A stretch of DNA of 64,000 nucleotides from Arthrobacter sp. NEB 688 (GCF_013201035.1 NZ_CP053707.1:3782001-3846000); one strand, 5' to 3'. Shown: positions 8,314 to 16,819, counted from the first letter of the stretch. The notes: generated by a model from the letters alone, not told the origin. Made by a program: numbers and translations.

Positions 8314-9386
8314 CCTCCGCCCCCGCCACCGCGACGACCCGCGGCACGCCCGTCCAGCTGACCGATCTGCGTCGCGTCTACGGCGGGGTCGCCGCCCTCG
8401 ACGGGCTGACGCTCCACCTCGAGCCGGGCGAGCTCGTCGCGCTCCTCGGCCCGTCCGGCTGCGGCAAGACGACGGCCCTGCGCTGCCTCGCGGGCCTCGA
8501 GGACCCCGACAGCGGCACCATCGAGGTCGGTGGCCGCGACGTCACCCGCATCCCGACGAACAAGCGCGACATGGGGATGGTCTTCCAGGCGTACAGCCTC
8601 TTCCCCCACATGACGGCCCGGCAGAACGTCGAGTTCGGCCTCGAGCTGCGCGGGCGCGACCGGGCGGCGCGACGGGCGCGGGCCGGCGAGATGCTCGACC
8701 TCGTCGGGCTGCAGCAGCACGCCGACAAGTACGCACACCAGATGTCGGGTGGCCAGCAGCAGCGCGTCGCCCTCGCCCGCGCCCTGGCCATCGAGCCGCA
8801 GGTGCTGCTCCTCGACGAGCCGCTGTCGGCGCTCGACGCGAAGGTCCGCACGCAGCTGCGCGACGAGATCCGGCGCATCCAGCTCGAGGTCGGGACGACG
8901 ACGCTGTTCGTCACGCACGACCAGGAGGAGGCGCTCGCCGTCGCCGACCGCGTCGGCGTCATGTCGGTCGGCCGGCTCGAGCAGCTCGCGGCTCCGGCCG
9001 AGCTCTACTCGGCCCCGCGCACCCCGTTCGTCGCCGACTTCGTCGGGCTGACCAACCGGCTGCGGGCGAAGGTCGAGGGCGGGCGCGCGCACGTCCTCGG
9101 CGGCAGCATCCCGGTGCTGCCGGGCTCGGCCGATGGCGACGCCGTCGTGCTCGTGCGCCCCGAGGGCGTGACCGTGTCCCCGGGCGGCGACGGCACGGGG
9201 GTCTCCGGGGCGAGCGTCGTCAGCGCGAGCTTCCTCGGTGGCCACGGGCGGGTCATCGTCCGCACCCCGGCCGACGAGCTCGTCACCGTGCAGGTGCCGA
9301 ACACCGACGTCACGCGCTACCGGCCGGGCGACCCCGTCGTCCTGTCGCCGCGCGGCGACGCCGCCCTGGCCGTCGCCGCCGACTGA
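8310..9386 (+). CDS. ABC importer ATPase (PotA/FbpC-like)
   Basis: 358 aa from GTG at 8310, overlapping the permease stop (GTGA). Walker A GPSGCGKT, Q-loop VFQAYSLFPHMTARQN, signature MSGGQQQRVALARALA, Walker B VLLLDEPLSALD and H-loop FVTHDQEEAL are all intact. A C-terminal TOBE-like regulatory domain follows (about 245-358). It energises the importer encoded by the three preceding genes. A polyamine, iron(III) or phosphonate substrate is possible. Confidence 0.93.
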   Translation: MTSAPATATTRGTPVQLTDLRRVYGGVAALDGLTLHLEPGELVALLGPSGCGKTTALRCLAGLEDPDSGTIEVGGRDVTRIPTNKRDMGMVFQAYSLFPHMTARQNVEFGLELRGRDRAARRARAGEMLDLVGLQQHADKYAHQMSGGQQQRVALARALAIEPQVLLLDEPLSALDAKVRTQLRDEIRRIQLEVGTTTLFVTHDQEEALAVADRVGVMSVGRLEQLAAPAELYSAPRTPFVADFVGLTNRLRAKVEGGRAHVLGGSIPVLPGSADGDAVVLVRPEGVTVSPGGDGTGVSGASVVSASFLGGHGRVIVRTPADELVTVQVPNTDVTRYRPGDPVVLSPRGDAALAVAAD

Positions 9387-9418
9387 CCGGGGGGTCCGCA
9401 CCCAGGCGCACTGGGCCC

Positions 9419-9509
9419 GCGACGACCCCGCACGTGCCGGCTTGTCGTGGGCCGGAGCCCGTCCCGACAGCGACAACCCCGCACGTGCGGGCTTTTCGTG
9501 GGCCGGAGC
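9419..9509. repeat. Tandem imperfect 40-bp repeat; second copy is a hairpin with T-tract
   Basis: Copy 1 (9419-9458) and copy 2 (9470-9509) start 51 bp apart and share GCGAC-ACCCCGCACGTGC-GGCTT-TCGTGGGCCGGAGC with a few changes. In copy 2, CCCGCAC (9478-9484) and GTGCGGG (9485-9491) form a stem followed by CTTTT (9492-9496), a rare T-tract terminator here. Copy 1 has a stem-breaking C and only a short T-run. It fills the gap between the ABC operon end and the opposing gene. Confidence 0.65.
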
Positions 9510-9995
9510 TCAGCCGGGGAGGGCGACGGCGCTGCGGCGGGCGAGGCGGTCGCCGACGGCCACGACCGCAGCGACGGTGAGCGCGAGGACGACCAGCGCC
9601 CCGGCGGCCCCGAGCGGCTCGTCGACCGCGAAGGTCGGGATCATCCGCGTGGGCAGGGCGAGCGCGAAGACCATCGCGATGGCGGAGCCGATCCAGCTGC
9701 CGGTCATGTTCGCGCGATGGGCCCGCAGGTCACCCCGGCGGATGCCGACGACGCCGAGCGTGACCGTCACGAGCGTCACGAGGCTGAGGATGTGCAGCCA
9801 GCTGAACGCGCCGTCGCGCAGGTGGCGGATCCAGAACGAGGACACCGCGGTCCACAGCATGAGGACGACCCAGACGCGGCCCAGGTGGCGGTGGCGGGCA
9901 TCCCCCTTGCGGCGGGCGAGCTGGACGACGCCGAGCGTGACGGAGACCAGCGCGGCGGCGACGTGGGAGGTGATGAGGAGGGTCCAGGCGTGCAC
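9510..9995 (-). CDS. DUF2306-like integral membrane protein
   Basis: 161 aa from GTG at 9995, with AAGGA about 8 nt upstream. There are four hydrophobic segments. Conserved features include HRHLGRVWV, the SSFWI...FSWLHIL region and RRGD..AHRANMTGSWIG, with the His/Arg/Asn-Met positions typical of DUF2306 proteins. Function is unknown. It begins 2 bp after a MarR gene, so both form one transcript and the MarR protein probably controls it. Confidence 0.75.
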   Translation of the reverse strand: MHAWTLLITSHVAAALVSVTLGVVQLARRKGDARHRHLGRVWVVLMLWTAVSSFWIRHLRDGAFSWLHILSLVTLVTVTLGVVGIRRGDLRAHRANMTGSWIGSAIAMVFALALPTRMIPTFAVDEPLGAAGALVVLALTVAAVVAVGDRLARRSAVALPG

Positions 9996-9997
9996 GG

Positions 9998-10411
9998 TCA
10001 GTCCTTCCGGAGAACGGTGACGAGGGTGGTGACGGTGTGCAGCAGGTCGACCGGGTCGGCGCCGACCGCACGGACGGCGTCGTCGAACCGGTCGCCGAGC
10101 ACCTCGGTGGCGGCGGTGAGGCGGGTGACGCCCTCGGCGGTGACCGCCAGCTCGCGCCGGTTGCCGTGGCCCCGTCCGACCTCGAGGAGCCCGTCGGCCG
10201 CGAGGCCGGCGACCATCCGGCTCGTCGCGGCCTCGCTCGAGCCGAGGCCGTCGGCGAGCTCGCGCTGGGTCGGGCGGTCGAGCCGCGAGACGTGGAGCAG
10301 CACGAGGTAGCGCCGGTAGGTGAGGCCGCTGCCCGAGCGCGCCAGGAGGGTCTCGGCGCGCCGGTCCATCAGGGCGACGAGGACGTGGAGCTCGTGGGCG
10401 AGGGTGGCCAT
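9998..10411 (-). CDS. MarR-family transcriptional regulator
   Basis: 137 aa from ATG at 10411. The winged helix lies at about residues 28-95: RPTQRELADGLGSSEAATSR forms the helix-turn-helix and GRGHGNRRELAVT the wing. C-terminal helices complete the dimer interface. It is first gene of a two-gene unit with the DUF2306 protein. Two adjacent palindromes immediately upstream of the start suggest autoregulation. Confidence 0.9.
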   Translation of the reverse strand: MATLAHELHVLVALMDRRAETLLARSGSGLTYRRYLVLLHVSRLDRPTQRELADGLGSSEAATSRMVAGLAADGLLEVGRGHGNRRELAVTAEGVTRLTAATEVLGDRFDDAVRAVGADPVDLLHTVTTLVTVLRKD

Positions 10412-10421
10412 GCATCAAGAC

Positions 10422-10448
10422 TTGCACATGCAACTTGCACCCGCAAGT
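10422..10448. promoter_or_regulatory. Two abutting palindromes upstream of the second marR gene
   Basis: TTGCACATGCAA (10422-10433, 5-bp arms) abuts ACTTGCACCCGCAAGT (10433-10448, 6-bp arms). Both contain TTGCA/CTTGC half sites. They lie 11 bp upstream of the minus-strand start at 10411 and are AT-richer than their surroundings, as expected of a repressor site overlapping a promoter. Binding by the adjacent MarR is inferred. Confidence 0.65.
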
Positions 10449-10470
10449 ACATCAGCCGCCCGAGCGCGAC

Positions 10471-10516
10471 CTACACCGCAGTCACCGTCGCCACAGCAAC
10501 CACTGCTGCGGTGTAG
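10471..10516. promoter_or_regulatory. Inverted repeat upstream of purine-nucleoside phosphorylase
   Basis: CTACACCGCAG (10471-10481) and CTGCGGTGTAG (10506-10516) are perfect 11-bp complements separated by 24 nt, ending 43 bp before the phosphorylase start. Spacing fits an operator with two half sites or a leader stem-loop. No regulator gene lies downstream; the nearest is the marR gene at 9998. Confidence 0.45.
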
Positions 10517-10559
10517 CCCGGCACTGGGGCGGGCGGGGCCGCGTCGCTAGGCTGCCGCC

Positions 10560-11399
10560 GTGACCGACACCGCCGCCGCCCACGACCTCACCGACCCCGC
10601 CACCGACCCGTTCGGGGTCGCGGAGGCCGCCGCCGCCGTCATCCGCGAGCGCACGGGGGTGGAGCGCCACGACGTCGCCCTCGTCCTCGGCAGCGGCTGG
10701 GGTCAGGCGGGCGATCTCGTCGGCGAGACGATGACGACGATCGAGAACACCGACGTCCCCGGGTTCGGCAAGGCCGCGGTCGCCGGGCACAGCGGCTCGA
10801 TGCGCTCGGTCGCCATCGGCGACACCGGCCGCCGCGCGCTCGTCTACGGCACCCGCACCCACTTCTACGAGGGCCGCGGCATCCGCGCGGTCGTCCACGG
10901 CGTGCGCACCGCGGCCGCCGCCGGCTGCACGACGATCGTCATCACCAACGGCTGCGGCGGGCTGCGCCCCGAGTGGGCGCCCGGCACGCCGGTGCTCATC
11001 AGCGACCACATCAACCTCACCGCGCACTCCCCCATCGAGGGCGCGAACTTCGTCGACCTCACCGACCTCTACAGCCCCCGGCTGCGCGCGGTCGCGCAGG
11101 AGGTCGACCCCACGCTCGACGAGGGCGTCTACGTCCAGTTCCGCGGGCCGCACTACGAGACCCCGGCGGAGGTGCGGATGGCCAAGGTCCTCGGCGGCGA
11201 CCTCGTCGGGATGTCGACCTCGCTCGAGGCCATCGCCGCGCGGCAGAGCGGCCTCGAGGTGCTCGGTGTCTCGCTCGTGACGAACGCGGCGGCCGGCATC
11301 TCGCCGAACCCGCTGAGCCACGAGGAGGTCCTCGAGGCCGGCCGGGCCGCGGCCGAGCGCTGCGGACGCCTCCTCGCCGACGTCGTCGGCCGCATCTGA
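10560..11399 (+). CDS. punA: Purine-nucleoside phosphorylase (trimeric class)
   Basis: 279 aa from GTG at 10560. It cleaves purine (deoxy)ribonucleosides with phosphate to base and (deoxy)ribose 1-phosphate. The phosphate loop VLGSGWGQ lies at about 41-48, followed by AGHSGSM, TNGCGGL (about 120), FRGPHYETPAEV (about 190), the MSTSLEAIAARQ ribose/phosphate region and VTNAAAG, whose Asn contacts the purine. Length and motifs fit the trimeric class, not the hexameric DeoD class. It is followed after 10 bp by the phosphosugar mutase that interconverts its pentose 1-phosphate product. Confidence 0.93.
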   Translation: MTDTAAAHDLTDPATDPFGVAEAAAAVIRERTGVERHDVALVLGSGWGQAGDLVGETMTTIENTDVPGFGKAAVAGHSGSMRSVAIGDTGRRALVYGTRTHFYEGRGIRAVVHGVRTAAAAGCTTIVITNGCGGLRPEWAPGTPVLISDHINLTAHSPIEGANFVDLTDLYSPRLRAVAQEVDPTLDEGVYVQFRGPHYETPAEVRMAKVLGGDLVGMSTSLEAIAARQSGLEVLGVSLVTNAAAGISPNPLSHEEVLEAGRAAAERCGRLLADVVGRI

Positions 11400-11409
11400 G
11401 GCCGCCGCC

Positions 11410-13083
11410 GTGAGCACGACGCCCGACCTCGACACCCTCCTCGCCGCCGCCCGCGCCTGGGCGGCCGACGACCCCGACCCCGCCACGCGCGCCGAGCTCG
11501 AGGGCCTGGCCGACCGCGCCGGCAGCGACGACGCCGCCCGCGAGGAGCTCGCCGACGCGATGTCGGGGATGCTCGAGTTCGGCACGGCCGGCCTGCGCGG
11601 GAGGCTCGGCGGCGGGCCGAACCGGATGAACCGGGCCGTCGTCATCCGGGCCGCGGCCGGCCTCACGGCGTACCTGCGCACCGTCACCAGCGAGCCGTTC
11701 GTCGTCGTCGGCTACGACGCGCGCACCAACTCGGACGTCTTCGCGCACGACACCTGCGCCGTCGTCACCGGGATGGGCGGCCGCGCCGTCGTCCTCCCCC
11801 ACCCGCTGCCGACCCCGGTGCTGGCGTACGCGATCCGCCACCTCGGCGCCGACGCCGGCGTCATGGTCACGGCGTCGCACAACCCGCCGCAGGACAACGG
11901 CTACAAGGTCTACGTCGGCGACGGCTCGCAGATCGTGCCGCCGGTCGACGGGCTCATCGCGGCCGAGATCGCCCGGGTCGAGTCCGTCGCCTCGGTGCCG
12001 CGCGCCGACGACGGCTGGGACACCCTCGGTGACGACGTGCTCGAGGCCTACCTCGACGACGTCGTCACGGTCGTCTCCCCCGACGCGCCCCGCGAGCTGA
12101 CCGTCGTCCACACGGCGCTGCACGGGGTCGGCTCCGAGACCGTGCGGCGGGCCTTCCTCGCCGCGGGCTTCGCCGAGCCGCTGCCGGTGCCGTCGCAGTC
12201 GGAGCCGGACCCGATGTTCCCCACCGTCTCCTTCCCCAACCCCGAGGAGCCCGGCGCGATGGACGCCGCCCTCGAGCTCGCCGAGCAGACCGGCCCGGAC
12301 CTCGTCGTGGCCAACGACCCCGACGCGGACCGCTGCGCCGTCGCGGTGCCCGGCCCGGGCGGCTGGCGGATGCTGCGCGGCGACGAGGTCGGGGCGCTGC
12401 TCGGCTCGTACGTCCTCGAGCGCGGCGTCGCGACCGACTCCCCCGACGCGGTGTTCGCCAACTCGATCGTGTCCTCGCGCCTGCTCGCGGCGATGTGCCG
12501 GGCCGCCGGCGTCCGCCACGAGGAGACGCTGACCGGCTTCAAGTGGATCGGTCGCGTGCCCGGGCTGCGCTACGGCTACGAGGAGGCGCTCGGCTACTGC
12601 GTCGACCCCGGCCACGTCCGCGACAAGGACGGCGTCTCGGCCGCGCTGCTCGTCGCCGAGCTCGCCGCCACGCTCAAGCAGCAGGGCCGCACCCTCGTCG
12701 ACCGCCTCGACGACCTCGCGCGCGCCCACGGCGTGCACGCGACCGACTCGTTCTCCGTGCGCGTCGAGGACCTCTCGCTCATCGGCAGGATCATGGACCG
12801 GCTGCGCGCGACGCCGCCGACGACGGTCGCCGGCGTCGAGGTGGCCCGCACCGACGACCTCGCCCGCGGGGACGGCGGCCTGCCGCCGACCGAGGGCCTG
12901 CGCTACCTCCTGGCCGACGACTCGCGCATCATCGTGCGCCCCTCGGGCACCGAGCCGAAGCTCAAGGTCTACCTCGAGGTCGTCGAGCCGGTCACCGGTG
13001 ACGACCTGCGCGGCGCCCGCGAGCGCGCGGCGCAGCGGCTCGCGGCCGTCCGCGCCGACCTCGAGGCCGCGACCGCCCTCTGA
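11410..13083 (+). CDS. pmmB: Phospho-sugar mutase (phosphomannomutase/phosphopentomutase type)
   Basis: 557 aa from GTG at 11410. The four domains of the alpha-D-phosphohexomutase family are present: N-terminal [18 protein letters not shown], the phosphoserine loop TASHNPPQDNGYK (about 157-169), metal site DPDADRCAV (about 305), sugar loop GYEEALGYC (about 390) and phosphate-binding RPSGTEPKLKVY near the C-terminus. Position next to the phosphorylase and upstream of deoC suggests that it converts (deoxy)ribose 1-phosphate to the 5-phosphate. M. tuberculosis has a similar deoD-pmmB pair. Confidence 0.9.
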   Translation: MSTTPDLDTLLAAARAWAADDPDPATRAELEGLADRAGSDDAAREELADAMSGMLEFGTAGLRGRLGGGPNRMNRAVVIRAAAGLTAYLRTVTSEPFVVVGYDARTNSDVFAHDTCAVVTGMGGRAVVLPHPLPTPVLAYAIRHLGADAGVMVTASHNPPQDNGYKVYVGDGSQIVPPVDGLIAAEIARVESVASVPRADDGWDTLGDDVLEAYLDDVVTVVSPDAPRELTVVHTALHGVGSETVRRAFLAAGFAEPLPVPSQSEPDPMFPTVSFPNPEEPGAMDAALELAEQTGPDLVVANDPDADRCAVAVPGPGGWRMLRGDEVGALLGSYVLERGVATDSPDAVFANSIVSSRLLAAMCRAAGVRHEETLTGFKWIGRVPGLRYGYEEALGYCVDPGHVRDKDGVSAALLVAELAATLKQQGRTLVDRLDDLARAHGVHATDSFSVRVEDLSLIGRIMDRLRATPPTTVAGVEVARTDDLARGDGGLPPTEGLRYLLADDSRIIVRPSGTEPKLKVYLEVVEPVTGDDLRGARERAAQRLAAVRADLEAATAL

Positions 13084-13438
13084 CCTCGACGGACCCGGCG
13101 CGTCGGTGTGCGGCGGCGACCGTCCCCCGCGAACCCGATGGCGCTCGCCGTGGCGTGCCCCGTGGCGTCGGAACGGGGGTGGTCACCCCCGTTCACACGC
13201 CATCGGCCGCGCCACGACCCATCGACGATGACGCCTCGACCACCCGCCTCACGCCGCGGGCCGGCGCCTCGGAGCGCGGGGCCGAGGTGCCGGTGAGCAC
13301 ACCGGCGTCGGCTCCGGGCATCGTCCGAGGTCAGCGCCCACGGGTGGCGAGATGTGCCAGCCCGGGGGCGTCCACGTCGTCCCACGCTGCCCCCGTCCGG
13401 CGGTGACCGGGCCCCGTCGACCCCCGTACACTCCCGGG
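13084..13438. other. 355-bp gene-free stretch with an extended hairpin
   Basis: No convincing gene is found; short open frames here are Arg/Pro-rich shadows. The main structure is a stem of 19-nt arms (13163-13181 and 13184-13202) with two mismatched pairs: TGGCGT..GGAACGGGGGTG against CACCCCCGTTC..ACGCCA. Its core, GAACGGGGGTG/CACCCCCGTTC, is perfect. A further pair CCGATGGCG (13135-13143) / CGCCATCGG (13198-13206) competes with it. It is likely the terminator of the punA-pmmB unit; the promoter of deoC should lie in the last 100 bp. Confidence 0.5.
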
Positions 13439-14428
13439 GTGAGCACGAGCACCGAGGTCGACCCGACGACGCGAGCCCGCGACATCCTCGGGGTCTCCCG
13501 CCTGACCAACTCCGCCCTCACCGGCTGGCTGCACGGCCTGCCGGGCGTCGACCAGGTCGGTTGCGAGGCGCGCGCGGCGGCCCTCTCGACCCGGTCGGTC
13601 AAGACCTCGAGCAAGGCGTGGGCCATCGACACCGCCATCTCGATGATCGACCTGACCACCCTCGAGGGCGCCGACACCCCCGGCAAGGTCCGCGGCCTCG
13701 CGACGCGCGCCCTCGTCCCGGACCCCAGCGACCCGAGCACCCCGAGCCCGGCCGCGGTCTGCGTCTACGGCGACATGGTCCCCTACGCCCGCGAGGTCAT
13801 CGGCGAGCGCGACGTGCGCATCGCCGCCGTCGCGACCGCCTTCCCGAGCGGCCGCGCGAGCCGCGCCGTCAAGCTCGCCGACACCCGTGACGCCGTGCAG
13901 AACGGCGCCGACGAGATCGACATGGTCATCGACCGCGGGGCCTTCCTCACGGGCGACTACCTGTCGGTCTTCCGCGAGATCGCCGAGACCAAGGAGGCCT
14001 GCGGCGACGCGCGCCTCAAGGTCATCATGGAGACCGGCGAGCTCGTCACCTACGACAACGTCCGCCGCGCCTCGTGGCTCTCGATGCTCGCCGGCGGCGA
14101 CTTCATCAAGACCTCGACCGGCAAGATCTCGCCGGCCGCGACCCTGCCGGTCACGCTCGTCATGCTCGAGGCCGTCCGCGACTGGCACGAGGCCACCGGC
14201 GAGCAGGTCGGCGTCAAGCCGGCCGGCGGCATCCGCACGAGCAAGGACGCCATCAAGTTCCTCGTCACCGTCAACGAGGTCGCCGGCGAGGCGTGGCTGA
14301 GCAACGACTGGTTCCGCTTCGGCGCCTCGAGCCTGCTCAACGACCTCGTCCTGCAGCGCCAGAAGATGACGACCGGCGCCTACTCCGGCGCCGACTACGT
14401 CGCCGACGACGCCCCCAGCGGCTACTGA
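13439..14428 (+). CDS. deoC: Deoxyribose-phosphate aldolase
   Basis: 329 aa from GTG at 13439, in the range of the longer DeoC type. It splits 2-deoxyribose 5-phosphate into glyceraldehyde 3-phosphate and acetaldehyde. The Schiff-base lysine is in GGDFIKTSTGK (about 224), the second lysine in VGVKPAGGIRTS, and the acidic residue in ADEIDMVIDRGAF. Two aldehyde dehydrogenase-type genes follow directly and probably deal with the acetaldehyde. Together with punA and pmmB it completes deoxynucleoside catabolism. Confidence 0.95.
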   Translation: MSTSTEVDPTTRARDILGVSRLTNSALTGWLHGLPGVDQVGCEARAAALSTRSVKTSSKAWAIDTAISMIDLTTLEGADTPGKVRGLATRALVPDPSDPSTPSPAAVCVYGDMVPYAREVIGERDVRIAAVATAFPSGRASRAVKLADTRDAVQNGADEIDMVIDRGAFLTGDYLSVFREIAETKEACGDARLKVIMETGELVTYDNVRRASWLSMLAGGDFIKTSTGKISPAATLPVTLVMLEAVRDWHEATGEQVGVKPAGGIRTSKDAIKFLVTVNEVAGEAWLSNDWFRFGASSLLNDLVLQRQKMTTGAYSGADYVADDAPSGY

Positions 14429-14465
14429 CCCGCCACCCCGACCGACCCCCCAAGGACAGCAGCGA

Positions 14466-15914
14466 ATGCCCACCTTCGAGTACGCGCCGGCCCCGGAGTC
14501 CCGGGCCGTCGTCGACATCGCCAGCAGCCACGGGCTGTTCATCGGCGGCGAGTTCGTCGAGGCCACCGGCGGCAAGCCCTTCAAGACGCTCAACCCCGCG
14601 ACCGAGGAGGTCCTCTCCGAGGTCTCCGAGGCGAGCGCGGACGACGTCGACGCCGCCGTCCGCGCGGCCCGCACCGCCTACACCCGCGTCTGGTCGCGGA
14701 TGAGCGGAGCCGACCGCGGCAAGTACCTCTACCGGATCGCCCGGATCATCCAGGAGCGCGCCCGCGAGCTCGCCGTCCTCGAGACGCTCGACAACGGCAA
14801 GCCGATCAAGGAGAGCCGCGACGTCGACATCCCCCTCGTCGCCGCGCACTTCTTCTACCACGCGGGCTGGGCCGACAAGCTGTCGTACGCCGCGCTCGGC
14901 GAGAACCCCCGCCCGGTCGGCGTCGTCGGCCAGGTCATCCCCTGGAACTTCCCGCTGCTCATGCTCGCCTGGAAGGTCGCCCCGGCCCTCGCGTGCGGCA
15001 ACACGGTCGTGCTCAAGCCGGCCGAGACCACACCGCTGACCGCGCTGCTCTTCGCCGAGATCTGCCAGCAGGCCGAGCTGCCCCCGGGCGTCGTCAACAT
15101 CGTCACGGGCGCCGGCACCACCGGGCAGGCCATCGTCGACCACCCCGGCATCGACAAGCTCGCGTTCACCGGCTCCACGGGCGTCGGCAAGATGATCGCC
15201 CGCTCGATCGCCGGCACCCGCAAGAAGGCCACGCTCGAGCTCGGCGGCAAAGGCGCGAACATCATCTTCGACGACGCCCCGGTCGACCAGGCCGTCGAGG
15301 GCATCGTCAACGGCATCTTCTTCAACCAGGGCCACGTCTGCTGCGCCGGCAGCCGGATCCTGGTGCAGGAGAACGTCGCCGACGAGGTCGTCCGCCGCCT
15401 CAAGCGCCGCCTCACGACGCTGCGCATCGGCGACCCGATGGACAAGAACACCGACGTGGGCGCCATCAACAGCCGCGCGCAGCTGCAGCGCATCGAGGAG
15501 ATGACGGCCGCCGGGTCGCAGGAGGGCGCCGAGCGCTGGGACTCCGGCTGCGAGCTGCCGAGCACCGGCTACTGGTTCCGCCCGACCGTCTTCACCGACG
15601 TGTCGCAGTCGCACCGCATCGCCCAGGAGGAGATCTTCGGGCCGGTCGTCTCGGTGCTGACCTTCCGCACCCCCGGCGAGGCGGTCGCCAAGGCGAACAA
15701 CACGCCGTACGGCCTGTCGGCCGGCATCTGGACCGAGAAGGGCAGCCGCATCCTCTGGATGGCCGACCAGCTGCGCGCCGGCGTCGTGTGGGCCAACACG
15801 TTCAACAAGTTCGACCCGACCTCGCCCTTCGGTGGCTACAAGGAGTCCGGCTACGGCCGGGAGGGTGGCCGCCACGGCCTCGAGGCCTACGTCAAGACCG
15901 GGAGTGAGCAGTGA
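14466..15914 (+). CDS. Aldehyde dehydrogenase (probable acetaldehyde dehydrogenase)
   Basis: 482 aa from ATG at 14466, with AAGGA upstream. It is a complete NAD(P)-dependent aldehyde dehydrogenase: PWNFPLLMLAWKVAPALACG, the cofactor loop FTGSTGVGK (about 233), general base in LELGGKGANIIF (about 260), catalytic Cys at about residue 292 in NQGHVCCAGSR, and EEIFGPVVSV (about 395). Position 37 bp after deoC suggests oxidation of aldolase-derived acetaldehyde to acetate. The stop overlaps the start of a shortened homologue (GTGA). Confidence 0.92.
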   Translation: MPTFEYAPAPESRAVVDIASSHGLFIGGEFVEATGGKPFKTLNPATEEVLSEVSEASADDVDAAVRAARTAYTRVWSRMSGADRGKYLYRIARIIQERARELAVLETLDNGKPIKESRDVDIPLVAAHFFYHAGWADKLSYAALGENPRPVGVVGQVIPWNFPLLMLAWKVAPALACGNTVVLKPAETTPLTALLFAEICQQAELPPGVVNIVTGAGTTGQAIVDHPGIDKLAFTGSTGVGKMIARSIAGTRKKATLELGGKGANIIFDDAPVDQAVEGIVNGIFFNQGHVCCAGSRILVQENVADEVVRRLKRRLTTLRIGDPMDKNTDVGAINSRAQLQRIEEMTAAGSQEGAERWDSGCELPSTGYWFRPTVFTDVSQSHRIAQEEIFGPVVSVLTFRTPGEAVAKANNTPYGLSAGIWTEKGSRILWMADQLRAGVVWANTFNKFDPTSPFGGYKESGYGREGGRHGLEAYVKTGSEQ

Positions 15915-16819
15915 GCGCGCGCGTGGACGTCCGCAAGACGTACAAGCTCTACATCGGCGGCAAGTTCCCCCGCTCCGAGAGCGGCCGCTCGTACGAGGTG
16001 CTGGCCGCGCCGACCGGCCGCCGCGCCACCCCGCGCTTCCTCGCCAACGCGGCGATGGGCTCGCGCAAGGACGCCCGCGACGCCGTCGTCGCCGCCCGCA
16101 AGGCGCAGCCCGGCTGGGCCGGCGCGACCGCGTACAACCGCGGCCAGGTGCTCTACCGCGTCGCCGAGGTGATGGAGGGCCGCCGCGCGCAGCTCGTCCA
16201 GGACGTGCGCGACTCCGAGGGCCTGACCCCGGCGCGCGCCGAGGCCGTCGTCTCCGCCGCCATCGACCGGTGGGTCTGGTACGCCGGCTGGGCCGACAAG
16301 TACGCGCAGGTCCTCGGCGGGCTCAACCCCGTCGCCGGGCCGTACTTCGACATCTCCGCGCCCGAGCCGACCGGCGTCGTCGCGGTGCTCGCGCCGCAGG
16401 CGTCCTCGCTGCTCGGCCTCGTGTCGGTCGTGGCGCCGGTCGTCGTGTCCGGCAACACCTGCGTCGTGCTCGCGTCGGAGGAGCGGCCGCTGCCGGCCAT
16501 CGACCTCGCCGAGTGCCTCGCGACCTCCGACGTGCCGGGCGGCGTCGTCAACGTCGTCACCGGGCGCACCGCCGAGGTGGCGCCGTGGCTCGCCTCGCAC
16601 CGCGACGTCAACGCCATCGACCTGACCGGCGCGGCCGACGCGGCGGGTGTCGAGTGGGGCGACCTCGAGCTCGCCGCCGCCGAGAACCTCAAGCGGGTGC
16701 TGCGCCCCGGCGGGTCCGGCCCCGAGGCGGTCGAGCCCGACTTCGACGCGGTGCCCGACCTGCGCCGCCTCACGGCGTTCCTCGAGACCAAGACGGTCTG
16801 GCACCCCAAGGGCCGCTGA
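15911..16819 (+). CDS. Truncated aldehyde dehydrogenase-like protein lacking the catalytic domain
   Basis: 302 aa from GTG at 15911, overlapping the preceding gene by 4 nt. It aligns to the N-terminal, cofactor-binding half of aldehyde dehydrogenases (LYIGGKFPRSESGRSYEV, ARKAQPGWAGATAYNRGQVL, then WVWYAGWADKYAQVLGG). PWNFP has become LAPQASS, the FTGS loop is DLTGAAD, and the Glu and Cys of the active site and the whole catalytic domain are missing. The frame is clean to its stop and codon use is like its neighbours, so it is not a decaying pseudogene. Role is unknown; it may be a non-catalytic subunit or chaperone of the active enzyme. Confidence 0.8.
   Translation: MSARVDVRKTYKLYIGGKFPRSESGRSYEVLAAPTGRRATPRFLANAAMGSRKDARDAVVAARKAQPGWAGATAYNRGQVLYRVAEVMEGRRAQLVQDVRDSEGLTPARAEAVVSAAIDRWVWYAGWADKYAQVLGGLNPVAGPYFDISAPEPTGVVAVLAPQASSLLGLVSVVAPVVVSGNTCVVLASEERPLPAIDLAECLATSDVPGGVVNVVTGRTAEVAPWLASHRDVNAIDLTGAADAAGVEWGDLELAAAENLKRVLRPGGSGPEAVEPDFDAVPDLRRLTAFLETKTVWHPKGR

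Noticed and set aside
15911-16819. Decaying aldehyde dehydrogenase pseudogene
   Set aside because: The frame is uninterrupted, coupled to the preceding gene and has the same codon bias; no remnant of the catalytic half is seen downstream.
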